A model generated the notes under the pieces. That model ran no database searches. It saw nothing but the letters and a program-made list of their open reading frames with translations, and was not told the DNA's origin. The translations under genes and the position numbers were made by a program. A DNA stretch of 64,000 bases from Cloeon dipterum (taxonomy: Eukaryota; Arthropoda; Insecta; Ephemeroptera; Baetidae), in the NCBI RefSeq assembly GCF_949628265.1, contig NC_088786.1, positions 26,247,681 through 26,311,680 of the forward strand, given 5' to 3'. The first letter of the stretch is position 1. Each line of letters opens with the position of its first letter. Shown here one piece after another: positions 37,701 through 49,700 of this stretch.

Positions 37701-40700
37701 TGTTTGAGTTGCGAAACTATCCGTGCTTTCCTTTCTCGCAGAATATTTTCCACTGCGTTTGATAATCTTGCATCGCACATGTGAATTTTTTATCCCCGGG
37801 AAGCTCAGTGAGTTTTTTAAAGCGCGAAGAATTTATACGGGGCAAGTAATCAAGCAGAAAAATGTTTGACCCCTGTTGCAAGATGTCTAAAAAAATGGTC
37901 TCCGACTAGGGTTGTGCGTTAGATTTTTCACCTGTACTTTGCTATGTGCTGCAGAGTTGTAGACTTTCAATCAATTTAAGCCGACATATGTAAAAATATA
38001 TATTCAATTTTTTTTAACTTAAAACCATTTGAGACTCTCCCAGATACCAATTAAAATCGACTATGTTTGCCTATTTCTATCAAAATATTTTAACTTTTCA
38101 TCTTATTTTTGGCGAGCTCTAACTGAGGCAAAATTCATACAATAAAAGTCTTTTTTTCCTGGAATTATTGGGCCTGGAACTAAATTTTGGCGAAACCTTT
38201 TTTTAACAAAAACTTTTGTTAACTCTGTTAAAAGTGCCAAGTGAAATTGATTTTTTTTTCATTATACATAGAGCTGGATTTTTTTCCAGTAAAAATATAA
38301 ATTTCAATTGAAATTCAAATTTAATTTTAAAGTTACATTGTTCATAGATTTTTTTGTCTAAATTCGTCAAAGTACGGAAAATCCAACTAAAATAGGCAGC
38401 GATTTTGACCTGAAAATTTAAATAAATGCAAAACCACTTTACCAGATCAAGATTAATTTATTTAGTGATCGAGCCAAGCATCTTGCATAACTTCCAATGA
38501 ATTATTTTATGCAGATAAACAAGTTTAAATTTATGGCTTATCTGCAGCATTAGCGCTTGAAAAGCGAGCGATTTTGCATGGCATTCCACTGCATCATCCT
38601 CCCCGCAGAGCACAAAATTTTTCAGTGCTGGGCAAACGGCCAAAAACTTCTCCACCACAGGTTTTAGTAATACATTTTACGCCCCGCACGGCAGTGGCGG
38701 CGGCGGCTCGCGATTCTCAGCTGCACGTGGCCCATTAGTCGGGGGCCCTGTACCATTAGCAGCTTCTGCAGCGCGGTAATTAGTTTGAATTAATTAGTAA
38801 TTGCACCACGTGCGTCGACGCGCGAGCTAGAAACTCGAGTTTCGACACGCCATTTAGTGCCAAATTTTATTAAGCGCCTTTTGAACCGTGACATTCAGCG
38901 GCTCGTTTTTCGAGTGAAAAGCGATTTCGGGTAAGCAGCTAGGTGTGGTTTGCGTAGGTCGTGAAAACGGAGATCTCACCCGAGTGGCAAATGAGCGTCT
39001 AACTAAGAAAACTTGACACTTGCAATGAAACGGAAAATGGTTCTTCAACAGTCTCGATTGGCACAACTGTTGTTTCTTTTATTGGATTGAGAATGTCTGC
39101 GAGGGAGATAGTTTCATTCGAAAGCATCTAACGCAGTAAAGCGATACTGCCTTTTGAGAAGTTACGTTAATGGTGTAATTTAGCACACCCTCCATTTGAT
39201 ATCATTGCTGATGGCACGAATCGAATTCAAAGAGCCACCTAACCGTTGCCAAACACTGGGTTGCTAAGTCAGAAATCACCTCATTAACCGCATCTAATGA
39301 GCTGAAAGACCCAACTCCCGCTTCCCTCGTTCTATTATAAACTGGGCTCTGCGTATTTGATATTGCTCATGAATTGACCCTATTTAATTTCTTCAATAGG
39401 ATTTACTCATTTACTGGTTCCATCAAGGGAATAAAAATTTTCAATTTCCTTCCCATTAAGGATAGTTTCATCTAAACTATAGTTTAGAAACTCTCTCATA
39501 TATTCCTCTCTAACTCAAAAAACTTTCTTTGCTCTTCCTTTTTATTATTTTACGCTACTTGGAAGCGTCAACATTCCCGAAGTCAGTGATGGAAATATTG
39601 TTGATGAAGTTTCACATGTCAGGAAACTGGGACAGCCCTTTTGCAATTTAAATTTTGATATGATTAGGAAATTTTCATTCACATCTTTACTTGTTGTGCA
39701 AGCATTCCTGTTTGCTTTGAGGAGCAAGTGTTTTTAACCGAAAACACCAGTTTAAATAAACACTAGAACACAAATTTGTTTGACTTCCTCCTCAAAGCAG
39801 CCAAATGGAAATTCACACACGTAAACGCAACCAAGTCAAAATAAACAATTTCTTTTAATAGATTTTTATAGAATGAAGGAATCACAGCATTCATTTAATA
39901 CAATAGCAAATGGCTACGAGGAAATAACAGATTTAACCAAGCAGTTAGCTTGAATTGTTGAGCGCATGCTTTGCGTGCATGTTGCAAAAAGAGAATCTGA
40001 GCGATGTTTTGGGGGTCGAATGCATGCTGATTTGCGCCTAAATTCGATTCTCGTGCATTGCATCGGATTTGGGAGGATTGCGAAAGCTTCCCGACTTGCT
40101 ACCTGCTGGTTTCCACCTTTCCAACATGCGTGAATTAGTTTCACTGGACGAATGTCTAGCGACTAATTAAGAAGAGCCCGGTGCGGGGCAAAAACATGAT
40201 TTGGTTCTTTTCTGGACTGGACTTCCACCAATGAGGCCCGTGCGCCCACGTTATTATTTGTCCACGGTGTTATTGGGACGCGGAGTTGTCGCGAGTTGTT
40301 CCCTATCAGGGTGTTACACCAGTCTCAAAAGAGAGTAAAAAAAGGAAAAAGGAAAAAGTGTTGTAATTTCCTGAACCACTCTGTATCTGTACTGAGTAAC
40401 AATAATCATCTCTTTAAACTACAACATTTTGTTTGAGTCCCGGAAGCTCATTTTCAACAGGAAATTATCCATTTTCACGTCATCAAAATCAAAACTGTTT
40501 GCTGCTGTCATGAAAATAAACGAATTACACATAATAATACGAAACGTTAGTTTTACCCTCTTTGATCGCATCAGCCACTCAAAATCCCATTTTCATAAAA
40601 TGTCGTGTTTGCGTTGTTGACTGCTCTAGCAAAAATGTGCATTGAAATTCGTTTCCCGGGGGAGCTTCCGCCGAAAAGACGTGGCTAAAATGCTGACGAG

Positions 40701-43700
40701 CGCATCGTCGCGTAGGCTGAGGTGGCAGAGCATTTCGCCGGTTGATTTAATCTGGCATTCGGCACAAATCCGCACTTATTCAAATGCCTCTTGAGTGCTC
40801 CACTCGAGCGCGCGCGGTTACGTCAGTCAAGGCGGTTGTTGTTATTTTTTAAGTGCAACTCGTCACGACAATGATGTTGCTTCAGCCGCCTTTGCAGAAA
40901 CAAACAGAGGAGAGCTAGAGTGAATTTGACTAGAATTGCCGCGTCCCCAGGGGGATGAAACAGGCTTGCCTGCTGTCTGGTCGGAAATGTTTGATGCGCC
41001 TTTCTGGCGGACTGAATACAATTAGGCTGCTGAATCGTATTAACTAACTGTACGGGATGCAACACGCAACACTCGGCCTCATTTCTGCGTCTCAACTCAA
41101 AACATCATCAAGCGCAGGACAAATTAATTTTCCTCCTGTGCCTCTCGGCTTGATGAAGCACACACATGTAATTCAATCTACGCAAGCAGTGATGTTGTGA
41201 TTGCGTGATTTGCACAATTTGTTTAGCAGTGAAATGAATTGGTTTCTAAGGATGTCATCAAGGAGGGAGTGTGTATGTCATTTTCTTTGAGTAGCTCAAA
41301 TATCGATCTTATATGGTAGGTTGAAGGTAAACGCTGAGATGATTTATTTTCCATGATTAGCAATATTGATTAATTCTCAGCACATGAATTTTTTCCTTGA
41401 CATTTGGGGAGTTGTGTTGTTGAATGTCAACAGGTCTTAATTTTAAACCTGATAATTTGCTTTCAAATTAAGAAAATCACTCACCTGCTGAGTTTGCCAA
41501 ATTTGCGAATTGCAAAAGTGTAGAACTGTATTTTTCTCTAAAAAGCTAGGTGGGAAACTACCAATTTTGAGAGTTTCCACATTTTTCTAAATGCAATTAT
41601 GATTGCAAGTCGCGATTAGATTATACTATAAAATAAGAAGGAAAAGCAAAAGAAATATATTCAGCTCATTTATTTTTGTGTGACAAAAAGCTGCACTAAA
41701 ATTCAATCTCTCTGGTCTTCTGATAATTTTATGTTTGGTTTAACTAGTTGAGAAATTTAATTATCTATAAAAATTGCGCGCAATTAATTTGCGAAATAAA
41801 TATACAAATTCTCAATTCGGTGGTATTTCTATCTGTTTTCGCAAACCTTGCTTACTAGAGAATAGGGAAGATCAAGGTGAGGTATCCAATTTAGGCAGAC
41901 GTTGAGATATTTTTATTGTTTAATAAATGTAATATTTAGTGCAGTTTTCAAGGGGAAAAGATTTCCTTTTAGGGAAATCAATGATAATATTATTTACTTT
42001 CATTCTAAATTTTCCGGGGTGTATTTTTTTAAATCCTTCTCTTGTGAGTCGATCGAGGGTTTCCAAAATCAATTTTTAACGACGAACCGACTGCATTGAA
42101 AAAATTAGGTTATTTTTAGCGTTTCTGTAGCCTTGCGAATCAAATCGTAATACTTTCATTTGTATAGAAAACCTTCAGATAGAACAATAAAAAATTTCGA
42201 TTTAATTAGTGTATTTTCAATGATGGTGTAGCGGTCTTGCATTTTTAGTCAAATTTGAGAAAACGCGGAGACGCCGAAAAAGACAAATATATAGAGCAGA
42301 GCACTATATTATAACCATAAATCGTTTCTAGAGTAGCTCATTTACACAATTTTTTGTTAGAATAATTAAATTTTTGCTCTGAAGTAATGACAGGGGAATT
42401 AAATTGAATGACTTTTGATTTAATTCCTTGAGAATATTTATCCCATTCCAACATCACTGACAGCATTCATTAAACAGATATCAGCGGTGTGGTTTAAGAT
42501 CGCCTTTACGCACTGGAGTAATTTTACAACGGCCATAATGAGAATTTACATTATATTACCCCATTAACCCCATTCCCTTCTTCATTCACTATTCACCGGA
42601 GTAGAGAACTGTTTAAGCCGAACAGAATTCATGGCGCAAACTTTGCCTCCATGCTCGAGCATACATTAGGAGGCAAGGATAAATAAACGAGAAGCCCGTT
42701 GATCCTGGATGCAACCGACCTCAAGTTTAAATTGCGAATAGCACCTGAAGGAAGACGCCCCCAGCCCCCCCTGCTGCAGTTAAACGCCACAAAGCCGTTC
42801 TTGTTCACTCTGGCTTTACGGATCAACGACGCGATTAGAGAGAAAGAGCACAGAGAGAAAGAATAAAACTTACAAAGCGCAACAGCAGTGGCAGAGAGAG
42901 TGTGTGTTACGGGCAGGCGTGCGATGCGTCAGTAATTAAAGCGCAGCGCGCGTTGTACATTCAAAGTAGCCAAGTGAATGCATAATTAATTAATGCGGTG
43001 CGCGCGTCCTCTGTCAGACAATCTGGCTCATCGCAGATGAAAAGCTTGGCCATTTCCGGTGAGTGCAGAAAGATGCGTGCGCGAAAGTAGCCATTGAACA
43101 CGCGTGCACAAAAAATGTGGAAAACACACATAGAGATGGTGGTGGATACTCACGGATGACTGTCCTTTCTTCAGTTTGTCAAATTTGCTTATAAACGGCG
43201 AGGTCACTGTGAGTTCACCGTCAGCTGGTGGCTAACGAGACAGGCGCGGGGGTAGTGATAAAAATAATGAAAAGTTAGGGCTGAGAAAGAGGCGCAAAAA
43301 ACTGTAATGAAGAGATAACTTAAAAACTTTTAAGGCTGCTTTCAACTTCCTTTTGATAACGATATTAATTTCGTACCCAGAGCTTTGTGGCAAATCCAGA
43401 AAACTTTCTGATGAAAAAAAGCTAAACTCCTCGCAATGGAGGAAATGTTTTTATGAGTAATAAAACCAGAGTTAAAACGCAGTTTTCTCAGCCCTTTCAT
43501 ATAAAAAATCTGAACGACACCAACAGTGCTACAGGGACAAAATGCAGGAGTATGTGAGAGTAATGAATTATAGGGTTCAAGTCATCATTCATTTCAGTCA
43601 ATAAGGGAAATTAAGAGCAACAATATCGCTCTTCACGTTCGACTTACCTGATCACCCATGCCAGTAATAATTGGAATGTTCCAGTACGCGGCCAGCCTTG

Positions 43701-46700
43701 CGACTGGTTCCAGAGCGAACGCGCACGCAGGGCCGATGAAGGCGATCACTTGTTCATAGTAATGCAGATCGGACGCCAAGCCAGGAGCCAATGCGTTCGA
43801 GCACGTAGGGTAACTGCAACCAGCCGGTTATTGACTCAATTAGAAAAATTTTCTCAGCGTCATTTTAATGAAAATCACTATATTCTCCTGGTTAATTTAG
43901 TCTTTAAATAAAATTAAAATACAATCACAAATAAATTGAATTAGCAAAAAACTGCAAAAACGTGTCACTGTATGCGGCGCTGCAAAAGTCTAAATTTACT
44001 AAAATAATTTATCAAAGAAGAAATTTAACAATATTGAACTCAACGGGGAATTAAGGTATTATTGAGAAAATAATGTGCTGATAAGAGCTTTGAATTTTAC
44101 ATTTGATTGGATGGAAAAAACTTTCTTAAATATAATAGGGTAAAAACGTAAGTTTAAGTTATTTTTAGTAAGACATAGTAAAAAATATCTTAAAAATTTC
44201 CATTTAAAAGCATAAATAAATAAACAAGTTTAGTCTTTTTGTGAATTAAGCTAAAATTGACGAATAAAAGCTGCTAACATTAAAAAATTAGGGATTATAA
44301 AATCGTTTATTAACCAGAAATGACAAATGACAACACGGGTTTACTTGCTGACGACATCAACTGAAAATACTGATGAATATGTGAACTAATTAAAGAACAA
44401 TGAACAACAATTTAATCCATTTTGTCGGTGGTTTGATCGACATTTGGCACTGTTGGCATTGTGAACATGATTGCATTAAAGGAGACAAAGGCCATAAGCG
44501 TCATCAATTGATCATGATGTTAAAACAACGAATAAAATTTAACGCATAATTTGGCTTTGGTGCGTGAGGCTCGGAAGGGTGAAATATCCATACAGCGCGG
44601 TAATTAAATAACAGGGACTCTGCTATCTCAAAGAGCGTCGAAAATTCGGGTGGCTACAGAGAAGTAAAAAGTATAATGTGTGCCTTTCATGATTCACGAG
44701 CTATGGTTGGTAGCTGCGTCATTAATTAATTAATGCATAATTACGCATCACGCACCGGGCAAACAAGGAAGCAAAAGTCTCGACTTAGGTCCTTTAATTA
44801 AGCATCGCGGGCGCCGGCAGAGTGAAGGGGATAATAATTCTGCTTTGGTGTGCACGGACGTTGTTTTGGCCGCTAGCGCAAATTTAACTAAGCTTTTGTG
44901 CCACTCACGTTGCTCGACAATAAATTATTTACACATGAAAGGGATACAAACAAAAAGTGGCATTATTTTGAAATGACGCCTCATAGCATGCGGAAACTAG
45001 CCACAATTGGCCAGTGCGTTAGTCCTTTTGGAAATTAATTTCTGCGGACCCTTTTATACTGGAATCATGCATGAGAATGGAATAACTCCTATTTCCCTAA
45101 TGGCTTGTTTTATATACTAAAAAAGAAACATAAAGTCTAATCAGATTATATTGAGAACATTATATCTGGACAGCGAAACAGCGTGTTTCCAAAAATTATG
45201 AGTTTTTATAAAAAATACTTGCAAAATTGTTGGTAGAAAATTATAATTGTTCCGTTTTAAGATTTCCATTTTTGAAACGTGTAAATATGCTGAAAATATT
45301 GATTTCTGGTTTATTATGTAGTGGAATTTTCCCAAACCGAAAAGGGATGAAAATTGGAATAGGGCGCCCAGCACTTGATGAAGTGCGTGCAGAGCAGAAA
45401 AGGCAGATTAGTCTTAGCTCCTCTCACTCTGCAGATACAGTTTGATAATTCATTTACACAGCCGGCGAAAGCTGCTTTGTTAAAAGTTAGGCGCAAATTG
45501 AACCGTGCTCTGCGGTATTCGCCCGGAGCGCGCTGCCGACGCTTCTGCAAATTCGGAACGCCGGCCGCGCGCATTATGTGGAATTAGTTCTTAATCCTGC
45601 TTCTCGCTCCGTTCCACCAAAGCTGTCACTGTAACCGGGCTGCATGAGTTTAACTCGAATTTGTCACTGCGCCTCCGAACGCTCAAGAGCTTCTGATCAA
45701 GATTGCTTCGGTCCGGGAAGATCGTTTTTTGCCATATTCACAAATTTACCAATATTTTAAATTGTCTTTTATTGCAAATTTGTTTTTTTGCTATAAATTA
45801 ATATAAAGTGAAATGTTGGGTAAAATCGTTTAGAGCATTATTGTGCAGAATGTGAAAATATATTAAATGATTATATAATTTGAAAGTCAGAAATTTCTCG
45901 TGAGATTTTTTATTTTTCGATAACTATGTAGAAAGAGCGTCAAAGAATTATCAGTTTTTGTTTTGCAAAATTTATAGGTCGTTTACGACCGAGGCTTAAA
46001 ATTCGGCAAAATGAGGCCAAAATCATGATTTAATTATAAATTTTAAACATAGAGGTCTCAGCCGCGAGATTTACGGTGGCGGCTGGCGGGACCGAATTAG
46101 CCGAATTTTTTTACTGTTGGCTGGCCATTATCATCGGCGGCTGGTGGCTGGCGCGGTTGACAATATTTTAAACGTGAAGTTTGATAGTGCTTAACTGCCC
46201 GAAGGGCTGGAAGACATTTTTTCTCCCTGGAATTTTTTAATTTCCAAACCTTTTTCACCGGCGGCTGGCGCAGCTTACAGCTAGATTCACGGCGGCTGCC
46301 CATGTGAACCAAAATTTGCCGGCTGCGGTGCAGCTGGCTGAGACCTCTAAATATAAATGATTTGAAAGCTTTTATGTCAATCAATTAGACTTTGAATTTT
46401 CGAATCGGAAAAATTATGGTATAAAGAATTGGCATAAAATGATATATTTGATTGTGAAAACGGTTAAAAAGGATTTCTTGAGTGTATTTTTAATATAAAT
46501 ATACCGCGCTTATGAAAACTTTAAATCCCCGTGGTAAACCTTTTTGACACTGATTCATTCCTTTATTTTGCTCTCAATGAGTCAACTTTTTTAGCAAAGC
46601 CATAAATACGGCGGCGAGAATTGTCGCACCAAATCTTGATGAAAATGAGACAGGAACTGTTGCCGACGATCTGCGTGGATGTGCGCCGGCCGCCGCTCGT

Positions 46701-49700
46701 TCTCCTTTTTACTGCTGCGTTATTGTGATCAATTTTGCCGGGGCTGAATCGGGCACTTGCAGAGAAGGCAAGTAATTTGTGCGCAGTTGTGCAGGCTCCG
46801 CAAAAGAAAGCCGGCCGTCAGTCTTTTCACTCTCCGCCACCGCCGTTGCCGCCGCCTTCTGCACAATCAAACTTTTGTCTTTGAGCAGCAGGCGAAAAAC
46901 AAACGCCGAGAGTTGGATGTACGCGCGGCAAGTCGTGTCGCAGCTGCCGAGCAGCGATTACTATAATATGTATTTGCCCTCGTGCACTTGGGAGTAAAAC
47001 GTTTTGTGTGAGAAACAGAACAAGAGAAGAAACTTCATGCAAAATATTTATCCGCAAACATGGAGGCGGGGAATTGAATGAATAGAGACTTGGAAAAGGC
47101 AGTGGCTGTACAATTTACTGCTCGCATTGTTCTAACGCACTCTGCTGTGGCCGCTGGAAAATGGAAACAATCAAAGTGTACTTGAGCTAACAAACTTGTT
47201 ATCAAAGTTGCAAGTTCGGTCCGCGCGCACAATGTGTGGTTTTCCAGGGTTGGAAAATCTGGCTTGTACTGCTGAGCCTGTGTTGAGTTGCCTGTCTGAT
47301 GAGGAATTTTCCTTATTTCACGAGCAATTTTTTCAGGCTCTCATTTGAAATCAAAAGCAAATGTTCTCGATACGTAGGTATTATAAAGCAATTCATTAGT
47401 TTTCTCTGAACGGAAGAGAGATCGAAAGGTTTTCCTCGAGTACGAGACTCCTTTTCAATACCATTGAACCAAATGGAAAAGTCAGACGGGAAAGAATTGG
47501 GATCACTTTGAAATTCAGATCAGCACTGTGGAGGAGACGAAATAATCTATTCGCAGAATTTTCCAGTCAAGTGCAAAAGCAGAAGCCACCGATGCATGAA
47601 TGTATGAATTTGTTAAATTGAATTGTAACTGTCAAGAATTGATTGACAGCTTGTCACCACTACACGTGGGTATCGACTGCAACCGTAAACGCTGATGCTA
47701 AAATATAATTTAATTCCGGACTGTGATGCCTGTTAGCAGTGTAACAAATTTCAAAATCTACAAATTTATGATTAGAATTTGCACTTGACGAGTGGAAAAT
47801 TTATGGAAGTAAGTAAAGTGATGCAGTCGTCAAGTTATATTTCAAAGGAAAAAGATTGACAAAGAGATGTGTTTTAAATTAAATTTCACATATATTTTTT
47901 AACTAATAAAGGGGCATTAAGTTCATTTTCTTGGATTAAAGTCAATTCTAGAACTTCTTATTAAGTGCTTACGTGTTCTTGTTCAAACACACATTGCAAT
48001 CCGTAGACAATTTTTGGTGCCGTAGTATAATTTTAAACGTTATTTATACCAAATTTTAAGATAAAAACTTTAAAAAATATAAGCTTTGTAAGCATGGGTT
48101 CTTCCAACTATGTTTTTGATTTGGATATGAATAGGCACGTAAGTTTTGAGTTAATAAGCAAATATTTTTGTTTGGGCGTTAGGTGGATCAAAAAATCAGA
48201 ACTTATGTTTGTCCCCACAGCTCTGAGGCCAAAGGTTGGTCAAATAGACTGATCAGTGTGCAGTGTTGCACAGGGAATAACGATAAGGAAAGAGCGCAGA
48301 GGGATTAGGGTTTTACTTGCCACATCAGCCAAACGTTTCCCATTCTAATGCTGGCTCTCTGTTATTCGTGGAACTGAATATTTGACCCTTTGAGTATGTC
48401 CCAAGTGTATCACATTATGTAGTATTTTGAACGACACGGGGTATCGGCTGGCACAAAAGGCCAAATTAATTGAAATTCGACGAAAACGAACGTAGCCCCA
48501 ATCAACTCTCCGAGGAGGGGTCTACTTATTTGACTGCGCAAACTACAGAAGACCGCCATCACCAAACTGCTGCGCCGTGGTTTCATTTGCAACTTGGACC
48601 CTCTTTGTGGCCGAGCGCCCCCATATTGGAATTTCTTATTCAACGCAAAAGTTTCAAGAGGGTAGGTTTGATGCATATTAAATTTTATCTGCGTACCAAA
48701 TTCCGAAGTGAGCTTAAAAATGCCTCCGCTATTTCCACTGATCCTACCGGACTGTTTAAAGGTCGGGTAAAAATGCTTAGAAACTTTTGCGGTTTGGAGC
48801 AAAAATACGGGACGGTCTGCAGAGAGCAACGAGAGCTGGGAAAATAGAACACCACAGAGCAGAAAAAGTGAAGACTGAGAGAAAAAGCTCAGAGTGTAAT
48901 TCAATGTGCGGTCTTTGGCTGTCAAAATTTTTTGCCAGCGGCAAAATGCGACTGGTCTCCCAGGAGAGTGTGCGTTTATTACGGGAATTGTGCTCGACTG
49001 AGTGATTAAAACCAACTCTCCGGTACGATTTGGGCCGGTCTGCAAAGTTCCCTCTGCTTTCGGGGAGCAATTATTTGCAAAAGCTCTTCCCGCTCGGGGA
49101 GCTGCCGCTGGTCTCTCGCTTTTTTATTCCGACAAGTTGGAACTCGCAGCATCGTGTGTCCCTGCTGCAATTGAGCCCAGGGAAGAAAAAGTTGGCGGCC
49201 ATAATGGCAAGGGCAGGTGGGTATTGCCTACTTATTTATAATGTAGAAGTGCCGCCAGTTGGCGGAAGAGAGCTGCATTCTTTTCCGCGCGGCTTACCCG
49301 GGTAATCGCGGACGAGCATAGGTATGAAAAATTCAGACCTGTATAGAACAGGGTGAGTAAGAACTGTATCTCGTTCCAGGCAAATTAAGCCGGCCACAGA
49401 CTGCTTACCCGCCGGCTCACCGCGCAAATTTATCAAGGCCTGCGGTTGGCCGGTCCTGTGTAAATCTTGTTCCGCTGAATCTTGCACGAATTTCTTCAGT
49501 GCTAACGCAGATTTACGAGCAGACAAGGGTTTCCCAGATAATGTGCTGTTGGAGTCGAGCTCTTTATGGACATCTGTTCTAAAGGATATGCTTCAACCTT
49601 TATCAATATAAGGCAGGACGTTCCCGACATCCTGTCAGGGGATTTAGATTAACGGAAAAGGGATAGATTACTTAATTGGAATAATACCAAAATTATGACG

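Noticed and set aside
39960-40060. tRNA or hairpin RNA suggested by aattcgattctcg and nearby inverted gagaatc/gattctc
   Set aside because: The box-B match is imperfect (AATTCGA), there is no box A at the right distance, and the stems are too short and interrupted for a supported RNA call.
48410-49045. 211-codon minus-strand open stretch inside receptor cyclase intron 1
   Set aside because: It opens with TTG, its first ATG comes late, no domain or transposon protein is recognisable, and the opposite strand is equally open. A nested gene is possible but unsupported.
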